A stretch of DNA of 64,000 bases, from positions 14,421,527 through 14,485,526 of the forward strand of contig CM043870.1 in assembly GCA_023846275.1 (NCBI GenBank), given 5' to 3'. Under the pieces are notes generated by a model that worked only from the letters and a program-made list of their open reading frames with translations, was not told the origin of the DNA and searched no databases. A program made the position numbers and the translations under genes. Positions 1 to 10,100 of the stretch are shown here, one piece after another (the stretch's first letter is position 1; the number at the start of each line of letters is the position of its first letter). This DNA comes from Vanilla planifolia. Its lineage: Eukaryota > Streptophyta > Magnoliopsida > Asparagales > Orchidaceae.

Positions 1-1110
1 TAGAGTCGAGTAGAGCAGAGTAGAGTATAACTTTGTAGAGTATAGTAGAGAAGAAGAGAGTAGAGTATAGAAAAAAAAGTAGAGCAGAGAAAAGTAGAAT
101 ATAGTAGAGTGATGTAGAGCTAGGTTAGGCTAAGCTAGGCTAGGTTATGTTAGGCTAAGTCAGGCTTGTGTAGAGTAATGTAGTATAGAGTAGAGTAGAG
201 TAGATTACAGCCAGGTTATGCTAGGCTAGGCATGGCTGGTTTAGAGTTGAGTAGAGTAGAGTAGAGTAGAGAGAGGTTACACTAGGCTAGGCTAGGCTAG
301 AGTAGGATAAGGTCGACTAAGCTAGGCTAGGCTATGCTAGAGTAGAGTAGAGTAGAGTAGAGAAGATTAGAGCTCGATTAGGCCAGGCGAAAGTAGAGTA
401 GTGTAGAGTAAAGTAAAGTAAAGTAGAATAGAGTAGAGCGTAGTAGAGTATCATAGAGTAGAGCAAAGGAGAGCAGAGCATTGTAGAGTAGAGAAAAAGA
501 GCAGAGGAGAGAAGTAAAATCGAGTGGAGTGGAGTAGAGTAGTGTAGAGCAATGTAGAATAGAGTAGAGTAGAGTAGAGTAGAACAATGATAGGTTAGGC
601 TAGGCCAGGCTATGCAAGGATAGAGTGGACTAGAGTAGTGTAGAGTAGCGTAGTGTAAAGTATAGTAGAGGAGAGTAGAGTAGAATAGAGTAGAGTAAAG
701 TAAATTAGATTAGAGTAGAGTAGATTCGAGTGGAATAGAGTATAATAGAGTAGAATAGAGTAGAGGAGTGGAGAGGAGAAGAGAGGATAGGAGAAGAGGG
801 GAGAGGATAGCAGAGTAGAGTAGAGTAGAGCATAGCAAAGTAGAGTAGAGTAGAGTAGAGCAGAGTAGAGCAGAGTAGAGCAGAGCAAAGCTGAGTGGAG
901 AAGAGTAGAACTGACTTGTGTAGACTAGAGAAAAGTAGAAGCGAGTAGAACATAATGGAGAAAAGAAAAGCAGAGAAGAGTAGAGTTGAGCAAAGCGAGG
1001 TTAGGCTAGGTTAGAGCAAAGTAGAGTAGAGTAGACTAGAGCTAGTTAGGATAGGTAAGGGTAAGCTATGTTAAAGTAGATTAGAGTAGAGTAGAGTAAA
1101 GTAGACTAGA
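1..1110 (+). repeat. Plain array upstream of the HOR domain
   Basis: Alternating TAGAG and TAGGC blocks with irregular spacing; TAGGC-type blocks lie near 119-170, 207-240, 270-300, 312-340, 590-617 and 995-1,070. An A8 run sits at 71-78 and a purine-rich GGAGA stretch at about 765-810. I see no landmark of the higher-order units that begin at 1,111 and nothing that resembles a gene. Confidence 0.8.
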
Positions 1111-2243
1111 GCTATTTTACGATTAGCTAAGCTAGGATAGGCAAGGCTAGGTTAGAGTAACATAGAGTAAAGTAAATTAGAGTAGAGTAAAGTAGATTAG
1201 AGTAGAGTAGAGCTAGGTTAGGCTCGACTAGTCTCGGTTAGAGTAGAGTCAAATGGAGTAGAAAAGAGCAGAGCAGAGAATAGCAGAGCCGAGCAGAGTA
1301 GAGCAGAGTAGAGGTGAGCAGAACAGAGAAGAGCATAGTAGAGTAGAGTAGAGTAAAGAAAAGTTAAGTTAGGCTAGGCTTGGCTTGCCTAGGTTAGGCT
1401 TGGCTAAAGTAGAGTAGAGTGGAGTAGAGCGAGGTTGGGCTAAGCTATGCTAGATTAGAGTAAAGTAGAGTATAGTAGAGTAGAATTGAGTAGAGTAGAG
1501 TAGAGTAAAGTATAATAGAGCTAGGTTAGGCTAGTTTAGGCTAAGATAGAGGAGGCTACATTCAGTTATGCCAGGCTAGAGTAGAATGGAGCAAAGTAGA
1601 CTAGGGTAGAGTGGAGTAGAGTAGAGGAGGGAAGAGATGGGTAGAGCAGAGCAGAGGAGAGTAGAGTAGAGCAGAGTAGAGTAGAGTAGAGTAGAAGAGA
1701 GGAGAGGAGAGCAAAGCAAAGCAAAGTAGAGGATAGAAGAGTAGAATATAGTAGAGTAGGCTAGGATAGATTACGGTTGGCTAGAGTAGAGTAGAGTTAG
1801 GTTTGGTTAGGCTAGGCTAGAGTAGAGTAGAGTAGACTTGTGTAGAGTAGAGTAGATTAGAGTACGAGTAGTGTACAGTAGAGTAGAGTATAGTAGAAAA
1901 GAGGAGAGCAGAGCAGAATAGAGTAGAGCAGAGCAAAGCAAAGTAGAGTAGAGTAGAGTAGAGCGAAAGAGTAGAGTAAATCAATGTAGAGCAGAGAAAA
2001 GTAGAGCAGATCAGAGTAGAGTAGAGCAGAGTAGAGCAAGGTTATTCTATATTAGGCTAGTTTAGGTTAGGCTAAAGTAAAGTACAATAGAGTAGAGCAG
2101 AGCAAGGTTAGGCTAGGTTAGGTTAGGTTAGGTTAGAGTAGAGTATAATAGAGTAGAGCAGAGCTAGGTTAGGATAGGTTAGGCAAGGCAAGGTTAGAGT
2201 AGATTAGTGTTGAGTAAAGTAGAATAGAATAAAGTAAAGTGAA
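1111..2243 (+). repeat. Higher-order repeat unit 1 (short form)
   Basis: First of three tandem kilobase-scale units built from the pentamers. Landmarks in order: GCTATTTTA-like word at 1,111; AAATGGAG...GAGCATAGTAG region from 1,246; AAGTTAAGTTAGGC at 1,361; GAATGGAG region leading to GAGGAGAGGAGAG from about 1,576; GAATATAGTAGAGTAGGC followed by GATAGATTACGGTTGG from about 1,746; and GGTTATTCTAT at 2,040. All recur in the same order in units 2 and 3. This unit spans about 1,133 bases and lacks the extra purine-rich segment found late in units 2 and 3, so I call it the short form. Boundaries are set arbitrarily at the first landmark. Confidence 0.8.
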
Positions 2244-3693
2244 GCTACTTTTGTTTAGGCTAAGTTAGGTTAGGCAAGGATAGGCTAGGGTAGGCAAGGT
2301 TAGGTTAGAGTAAAGTAGAATAGAGTAAAGTAGAGTAGAGTAGATTAGAGGTTAGTAGAGCTAGGTTAGGCTAGGATAGGCTAGGTTACAATAGAGTTGA
2401 ATGGAGCAAAACAGAGTAGTATAGAGAAGAGCAAAACAGAGCAGAGTAGAGCCAAGCAGAAAAATGAAGAGCATAATAAAGAAGAGTATAATAGAGCAAA
2501 GTTAAGTTAGGCTAAGCTTGGCTAAAGTGGAGTAGAGTATGGTAGAGTAGATTAGAGGAGAGGTAAGTTTTGTTTGGCTATACTAGGTTAGAGTAGAGGA
2601 CATTAGAGTAGAGTAGATTAGAGTAAAGTAGAGTAGAGTAGAGTAGAGTAAAGTTTAGTAGAGCTAGGTTAGGCTATGCTAGGCTAAGATAGGGTAGGCT
2701 AGGCAAAGCTAGAGTAGAATGGAGTAGAGTAGAGTGGAGTAGAGTTGAGTAGAGAGGAGAGAAGAGAAGAGTAGAATAGAGTAGAGGAGCATAGAGTAGA
2801 GCAGAGTAGAACAAAATAGAGTAGAAGAGAGGAGAGGAGAGGAGAGTAGAGTAGAGTAGAGTAAAGAAGAGTATAATATAGTAGAGTAGGCTAAAGTAGA
2901 TTATAGTTTGCTAAAGTAGAGTAGAGTAGAGTAGAGCTAGGTTTGGTTAGGCTAGGCTAGAGTTGGGTAGAGCATAGTAGAATAGAGTAGAGTAGAGAAG
3001 ATCAGAGTAGAGTAGAGTAGAGTAAAGTAGAAAAGAGGAGAGCTAAGTAGAGTAGAGCAAAGCAGAGCAAAGTGGAGCTGAGTAGAGCAAAATAGTAGAG
3101 TAGATTAGTGTAGTGCAGAGAAGAGTAGAGCAGAGCAGTGCAGAGTAGAGCCGAGTGAAGCAAGGCTATTCTATGTTAGGCAAGTTTAGGTTAGGCTAGG
3201 TTAGGCTAGGCTAGAATAGAGAAGAGTAAAGTATAGTAGAGCTTGATTAAGTAAGGCAAGGCTTGGTTAGGCAAAGGGTAGAGTAATGTAGAGTAGAATA
3301 AAGTAGAGTAGAGTAGAGTAGAGTGGAGTGGAGTAGAGTAGAGTAGAGTAGTGTAAGTAGAGTATAGTAGAGTTGTGTAAAGCAGAGGAGAGGAGAGGAT
3401 AGAGGAGAAGAGGTGAGGTGAGGAGAGGAGAGCATAGTAGAATAGAATTGAGTAGAGTAGAAAAGAGCATAACAGAGTAAAAAAAAGTAGATTAAAGTAG
3501 AGTAGAGCAGAGCAGAGAAAAGTATGTCAGAGTAGAGTGGAGTAGAGCAGAGCAAGGTTAGGTTAGGTTAGTGTAGATTGGAGTATAGTAGAGTAGTGTA
3601 GAGTACAGTAAAGTAGAGGAGAGCTATGTTAGGCAAGGTTAGGTTAGAGTAGAATAGAGTAGAGTAGAGTAGAATTGAATAAAGTATACTAGA
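2244..3693 (+). repeat. Higher-order repeat unit 2 (long form)
   Basis: Second tandem unit. Landmarks: GCTACTTTTG at 2,244; GAATGGAGCAAAACAGAG from 2,398 with GAGCATAATAAAG; GTTAAGTTAGGC at 2,501; GAATGGAG and GAGGAGAGGAGAGG from about 2,707; AATATAGTAGAGTAGGC from about 2,873; and GGCTATTCTATGTTAGGC from 3,163. Length is about 1,450 bases. The extra length relative to unit 1 comes mainly from a segment at about 3,242-3,560 that carries AAGGCAAGGCTTGGTTAG, a polypurine patch (about 3,384-3,432) and AAAAGAGCATAACAGAG at 3,461. That segment is shared with unit 3 only. Confidence 0.8.
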
Positions 3694-5080
3694 GCTATTT
3701 TAGGTTAGGCTAGGCTAGTGTAGGCAAGGTTAGGTTAGAGTAAAGTAGAGTAGAGTAGATTAGAGTTGAGTAGAGCTAGGTTAGGCTAGGATTGGCTAGG
3801 TTAGAGAGTTGAATGGAGCAAAATAGAGCAGAGTAGAGAAGAGCAAAGCAAAACAAAGTAGAGCCGAGTAGAACAAAGAAGAGCATAATAAAGAAGAGTA
3901 TAACAGAGCAAAGTTAAGTTAGGCTACGCTTGGCTAGCTTAGGTTAAGCTAGGCTAAAGTAGAGTAGATACAGTAGAGTAGATTAGAGAAGAGGTAAGTT
4001 TCACTAGGCTATACTAGGTTAGAGTAGAGTAGAGTACAGTACAGTAGATTAGAGTAAAGTAGAGTAGAGTAAATTAAAGTATAGTAGAGCTAGGTTAGGC
4101 TAGGCTAAGCTAAGCTAGAGTAGAATGGAGTAGAGTAGAGTAGAGTTGAGTTTATTAGAGTAAAGTAGAGGGGAGAAGAGAAGAGTAGAGTAGAGTAGAA
4201 GAGATCAGAGTAGAGCAAAGCAGGCTAAAAATGAGGAGAGGAGAGGAGAGCCGAGCAGAGTAGAGTAGAGAAGGGTAGAATATAGTAGAGTAGGTTAGGA
4301 TAAATTATGGTTGACTAAAGTAGAGTAGAGTATAGCAGAGCTAGGTTTGGCTAGGCTAGACTAGAGTAGGGTAGAGTAGAGTAGAGTAAAATAGAGTAGA
4401 GTAGAGAAGATTAGAGTAGAGTAGAGTAAAGTTGAAAATAGGAGAGCAAAGTATAGTTGAGTAGAGCAAAGCAAAGGAAAGTAGAGCTGAGTAGAGAAAA
4501 AGTGTAGAGTAGAGCAATGTAGTGCAGAGAAGAGTAGAGCAGAGCAGTCTAGAGTAGAGCTGGGTAAAGCAAGGTTATTCTATGTTAGGCAAGTTCAGGT
4601 TAGGCTAGGCTATAGTAAAGTAGAGTAGAGTAGAGTACAGCTAGGATAGGATATGCTATGTTAGGGTAAGCTTGGCTTGGATAGAGTAAAGCAGAGTAGA
4701 GTAGAGCTAGATTAAGGCAAGGCTTAGTTAGACAAGAGTGGAATAAAGTAGAGTAGAATAGAGTGGAGTAGAGTAGAGTAGAATAGAGTGGAGTGGAGTA
4801 GAGTAGAGTAGAGTTGAGTAAGTAGAGGAGAGTAGAGTAGTGTAAAGAAGAGGAGAGGAGAAGATAAGGAGGAGAGTTAAAGGGAGGAGAGGTGAGGTGA
4901 GGAAAGGCAAGCATAGTAGAATAGAGCTGGGTAGAGCATATCAAAGCAGAGTAGAGCAGAGTAGAGAAGAGCAAACTAGAGTAGAGTAGAAAAGAGCATA
5001 ACAGAGTAAAGAAAAGTACATTAAAGCAGAGTAGAGTAGAGAAGAGTAGTGTAGAGTAGAGCAAATTGAGGTGAGGTTAG
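3694..5080 (+). repeat. Higher-order repeat unit 3 (long form)
   Basis: Third tandem unit. Landmarks: GCTATTTTAGG at 3,694; GAATGGAGCAAAATAGAG from 3,829 with GAGCATAATAAAG; AAGTTAAGTTAGGC at 3,911; GAATGGAG from about 4,121 with GAGGAGAGGAGAGG; GAATATAGTAGAGTAGG from about 4,277; and GGTTATTCTATGTTAGGC from 4,572. It carries the long-form segment (about 4,694-5,060) with AAGGCAAGGCTTAGTTAG, polypurine words and AAAAGAGCATAACAGAG at 4,990. The right boundary is a guess: after about 5,080 I no longer find the landmark order, so the tandem HOR domain seems to end here. Confidence 0.75.
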
Positions 5081-5820
5081 GCTAGGTTTGACTAAGCTAG
5101 GCTAGAGTAGAGTAGAGCAGAGTAAAACTAGGTTAGGCTAGGCCAGGCAAGGATAAGCCAGGATAGAACGTAACAGAGCAGAGTAGGGCACAGTAGGATA
5201 AAGCTAGGTTAAGCAAGGCTAGGTTAGGTTAGGCTAGGCAAAGCTAGAGTAGAGTAGAGTAGAGTAAAGAAGAGTAAAGCTGGGTTAGGCTATGCTAGGC
5301 ATGGCCAGTAATGGATTGGCAAGGCAAGGCTAGGCTAAGCTAAGGAAGGCTAAGCTTGGCTAGGCTAGAGTATAGTAGAGAAGAGTAGAGTAAAGTAGAT
5401 TGAGTAGAGTAGGACCAGGTTAGGCTAGCTTAGGCAAGGCTAAACTAGGCTAGAGTAGTCTAGAGTTTAGTAGAGTAAAGTAGAGTAGAGTAGAGCAAGT
5501 AGAGTAAAGCAGAGCACAATAAAGTAGAATAAAGCAAAGGAAAAAAGAGCAAAGTAGAGTGGAGCAAACCAAAGAATAGTGTAGAGAGTAAAGAAAATCA
5601 AAGTAGAATAGAGCATAGTAGAGAAGAGTAGAGCAAAGTAGAACAGAGCAAGGTTAGGCTAAGCTACGCTTGCCTAGACTCAACTAAACTAGAGTAGAGT
5701 AGAGTACAAAGAGAAGAGTAGAGTAGAATAGAGTAGAGTAGAGTATAGTAGAGCAAAGTTAGGCTAGGCAAGGCTAGGTTCAGTGAGGCTATGATTTGCT
5801 ACGTTAGAGTAGGGTGGAGT

Positions 5821-5860
5821 AGAGTTTAGTAGAGTAGAATAGAGTTTAGTAGAGTAGAAT
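5821..5860 (+). repeat. Perfect 20-bp tandem duplication
   Basis: The 20-bp unit AGAGTTTAGTAGAGTAGAAT occurs twice without mismatch and is followed by AGAGTTGAG. Perfect identity within an otherwise heavily mutated array indicates a recent slippage or unequal-exchange event. The unit is four pentamers long, as expected if duplication keeps the pentamer register. Confidence 0.85.
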
Positions 5861-7142
5861 AGAGTTGAGTAGAGTAGTGTGGAGTAGAGTAGAGTAGAGG
5901 TTAGTAGAGTAGAGTAGAGCTTGGTTAGTTTCGGCTAAGTCAGGCTATAGGAGGCTAGAGTGGAGGAGATTATAGTAGAGTACAATAGGCTATTGTAGAA
6001 TTAAGCAAGGTTTGGCTTGGCTTGGCTAGGCTAGACAAGGCTAAAGTAGAGTAAAGCAAAGAAGAATAAAGTAAAGTAGAGTAGAGTAAAGTAGAGCAAA
6101 GTAGAGCTAATTTAGTTTAGGCTAGGCTAGGTTAGAGTAGAATAGAGCAGAGTAGAGTAGAGAAGAATATAGTAGAGTATAGTTGAGTAGTGTAGAGCTA
6201 GGGTAGGCTAGGCAATGCTAGGTGAGGCTAGACTAGGCTAGGATAGGACAAGCTAGGTTAGGCCCTACTAGAGTAGATTAGAGTGGAGTAAAGCTATATT
6301 AGGCAAGGCTAGACTACAGAGTAGAGTAAAGTAGAGTACAATAGAGTAGAGGAGAGAGGAGTAGAGCATAGTAGAGCAGAACAGAGCATAATAGAGTAGA
6401 GTTGAGCATAGTGGAGCAGAGCATAGTAGAGTTGAGCTAACTTAAGCTAGTCTAAGCTAGAATAGAGAAGAGTATAGTATGCTGTGTTAGGCTAGGCTAG
6501 GCTAGGTTAGAGTAGAGTAGAGTAGAGTAGAACTTGGTTATGTTAGGCTAATCTAAGCTAGGGTAGGCTAGGATAAGCTAGGATAAGCTAGGCTAAGAAA
6601 GATTATAGTAGAGTAGTGTAGAGTAGAGTAGAGCTTGGTTAGGCTAGGCTAGGGAAGAGTAGAGTAAAGTTAAAGTAGAATAAAATAGAGTAGAGCTTAG
6701 TAGAGTAGAGTAGAATAGAATAAAGTAGAGTAGAGTAGAGTAGAGTAGAGTAGAATAGAGTAGAGTAGAGGAGACTAGAGGAAAGTAGAGCAGAGTAAAG
6801 AATAGCAAAGCAAATGAGTAGGGTAGAGTAGAGTAAAAAATTGTGGAGCAAAGTAGAGTAGTGTAGAACAAAGCAGAGTAGAGCAAAGTAGAGTAGAGCA
6901 AAGCTAGGATAGGTAATGCTAGGATAGAGTAGAGTATAGTAGTATAGAGTATAGTAGAATAGAGTAGAGCTATGTGATGCTAGACAAAGCTAGGCTATAC
7001 TAGGCTAGGATAGGTTAGGCTAGAGTAGAGTAGAGTAGGTTAGAGCTAGATTAGGCTCAACTAAGGAGGGCTAGGCTAGGCTAGAGTAGATTAGAGTAGG
7101 GTAGAGTAGAGTAGAGTGTAGTAGGGTGGAGTAGAGTAGGGT

Positions 7143-7188
7143 AGAGGAGAGAAGAGGAGAGGAGAGGAGAGGAGAGGAGAGGAGAGGA
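7143..7188 (+). repeat. 46-bp polypurine (GGAGA)n run
   Basis: An uninterrupted stretch of A and G only, mostly GGAGA pentamers, between T7142 and T7189. It is a local amplification of a T-to-G variant of the basic unit (TAGAG to GAGAG/GGAGA). Uninterrupted purine runs with mirror symmetry can form intramolecular triplex DNA in vitro; that is general knowledge and nothing here shows that it does so. Confidence 0.85.
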
Positions 7189-10100
7189 TAAGAGAGCTAA
7201 ATAAAGTAGAGTAGAGTAGAGAAAAGTAGAGCAAAATAGAGTATTACAAAGTAGATGAAAGTAGAGATGAGTAGAGTAGACCAGAGTAGAGAAGAGTGGA
7301 GGAGAATAGAGCAGAGCAGAGAAAAGTAAAGTAGAGTTGAGTGGTGGAGAGCCAGGTTAGTCTAGCTTAGGCTAGGCTAGAATAGAATATAGTTGACTAG
7401 ACTAGAGAAGAGTAGAGTATAGCAGAGTAGATTAAACTAGGGCTAGGATAGGATAGGTTAAGCTAGACTAGGTTACAGTAGAGTAGAGTAGAGTAGAGTA
7501 GAGTAAGGTAGAGAAGATTAGAGCTAGGTTAGGTTGGGTTAAGCTAGGCTAGGCTAGCATAGGGTAGGGTAGGATTGGTTAAAGTAGAGTAGAATAGAGT
7601 ATGGTAGAGTAGAGTAAAGTAGAGTAGAGTAAAGTAGAGTAAATTAGAGTTAGACTAGGCTGTTAGATTAGAGTAGAGTAGAATAGACCAGTGCAAAGTA
7701 GGGTATAGAAGAGAAAAGTAGAGCTGAGTAGAGTAGAATAGAGCAGAGTGAAAGAGAGTAGAGCTGACTAGAGTTGAGCAGAGTAGAGTAGAGTTACGTT
7801 AGGCTAGGCATGGCTAGGCTAGGCTAGGCTATGCAAAAGTAGGGTAGAGTATAGTAGAGAAGAGTAGAGTAGAGTAGAGTAGAATAAAGTAGAGTACGGT
7901 TGAGTAGAGTTAGGTTGGCCTTGGCTATGCTAGGTTAGAGTAGAATAGAGTAGAATAGAGAAGAGTAGAGTAGATAAGAGTAGTGTAGGGTAGAGTAGAG
8001 TAATGTAGAATAGAGCTAAGTTAGGCTTGGCTAGGCTAGAGTAGAGTTGAGTTGAGTTAAGTAGAGTTGAGTAGAGGAGAGGTAGAGTAAAGTAGAACAG
8101 TGTAGAAAAGAGTAGACCATTGTAGAGCAAAGCAGAGTAGAGGAAAGGTGAGCAGAGTAGAGCATAGTAGAGCATAGCACTATTAAGAAAAGTAGAACAT
8201 GATAGAGTAGAGAAAAGTATAATAGATTAGGTAGAGCAGAATAGGGAAGAGTAAAGTAGAGTGAGGTTCGACGATATTAGGATAGGCTAGGCAAGTTAAG
8301 AGTTGAGTAGAGTAGAGTAGAGTAGAGTAGAGTAGAGTAGATCAGAGTAGGGTAGAGCTAGGTTAGGTTTGGCAAGGTTATGTTAGAGTTGATTAGAGTA
8401 GACTAGATTATGGTAAAGTAAATTAGAATAGAGTAGAGTAGAGTCGAGTGGAGCTAGGTTAGGTTAGGCTAGGGTAAGCTAGGCAAGGCTAGCTTAGGCT
8501 AGAGTAGAGCAGAGTAGAGTAGTGTAAGGTTAAGCTAGGCTATGTTAGAGTAAAATAAAAGTAGAGTAAAGTGGAGTTGAGCATAACAGAGCATAGCAGA
8601 GTAGAGCAAAGAAAAGTTGAGTAGAGTAGAGTATTGCTGAGTAGAGCAAAGTATAGTAGAGAAGAGATTAGTAACGCAAAGTAGAATAGAGTAGAAAAGA
8701 ATAGAGTTTAGCAGAACGAGGATAGGCAAGGTTGAGCTAGGTTACGCTGGGCTAGAGTAGAGTAGAGTAGAGATAGGTTAGGTCAAAGTAGATTAGAGTA
8801 GAGTAAAGGAGAGTATAGTTTGTTTAGGCTAGTTTAAGCGAGGCTAGGTTAGGCTAGGCAAGAGTAGAGTAGAATTGAGTAGTACAGAGTAGAGTAGAGT
8901 AGAGCTACGTAAAGCTAGGCTAGACTAGACTAGGTTGTAATAAAATAGAGTAGAGTAGAGCAGAGTAGAACAGAGGAGAGCGGACGAGAGTATAGTAGAG
9001 CTGAGTAGAGTAGAGCAGAGTAGAGTTGAGTAGAGCAGAGCAGAGTAGAGTACATTAGAGAAAGGTAGAGCAGAGAAGAGCAGAGCAGAGTAGAGCAAAG
9101 CTGAGAAAACATAGTTTACGTGAGAATAGGCTAGGCAAGGCTCGACTAGAGTATGGTTGAGTAGGGTAGAGCAAGGTTAGGCTAGGCTAGACTAGGTTAG
9201 GTTAGAGTAGAGCATAGTAGAGTGGAGTATAGTAAAGTAAAGTAGAGTAGAGCTAAGTTAAACTAAGCTAGGGTAGGCTAGGCCAGGCGGGAGTATAGTA
9301 GAGTAGAGTAGAGCTTCGCTAGATTAGGTAAGGTTAGGCTAGAGTATAGTAGAATAGAGTAGAGCAAAGTAGAGAAGAGTGAAGTAGAGCAAAGCAGAGC
9401 AGAGTAGACTAGAGCAGAGAAGAGCTAGGTTAGGCTAAGCTAGGCTCGACTAGGTTAAAGTAGAGTAGAGTATAATAGAGTTGGGTAGAGTAGAATAGGG
9501 TAGAGCCAGGTTAGGTTAGGCTAGGCTATGGTAGAGTAGAGTAGAGTATAATAGGTTAGAGCTAGGTTAAGAATGGCTAGGTTAGGCTATGGTAGGTTAA
9601 GCTAGGCTAGGCTAGGCTAGAGTTGAGTAGAGTAGAGTAGAGGTAGGTTAGGCTAGGCTAGGCTAGAGTATATTAGAGTAGAGTAGAGTAGAGCAGAGTA
9701 GAATAGAGTAGATTGGAGTAGAGTAGAGTAGAGTAGAGTAGAGTAGAGTAGTGAAGAGTAGAACAGTGAAGAGATGAAAAGAGTATAATAGAGTAGAGTA
9801 GAGTAGAGTAGAGCTAGGTTAGGTGAGGTTGAGCTAGGCTTGGCTAGAGTAGAGTATAGTATAGTTATGTTAAGTTAGGATAGGCTAGGCTATAATAGAG
9901 TAGAGTAGACTAAAGTAGTGTTAAGCTAGTTTAGACAAGGCTAGGCTAGGCTAAGTTAGGCTAAGCAAGATTAGAATAGAGTTGGGAAGAGTAAAGTGGA
10001 GCTAGGTAAGGCTAGGGTAGGCTAAGGTAGGTTAGAGCAAAACATAGTAGAGTAGAGTGGAGTAGAGGATAACAGAGGAGAGCTGAGCTGAGCAATACAG

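Noticed and set aside
2114..2136. Interstitial telomere (TTAGG or TTAGGC)
   Set aside because: The runs are only a few units long, are explained by TAGGT/TAGGC pentamers in register with the array, and are surrounded by non-telomeric units.
8264..8275. GGTTCGACG word resembling a tRNA T-loop
   Set aside because: No acceptor stem, D-arm or anticodon arm can be placed around it; it is a variant TAGGC block.
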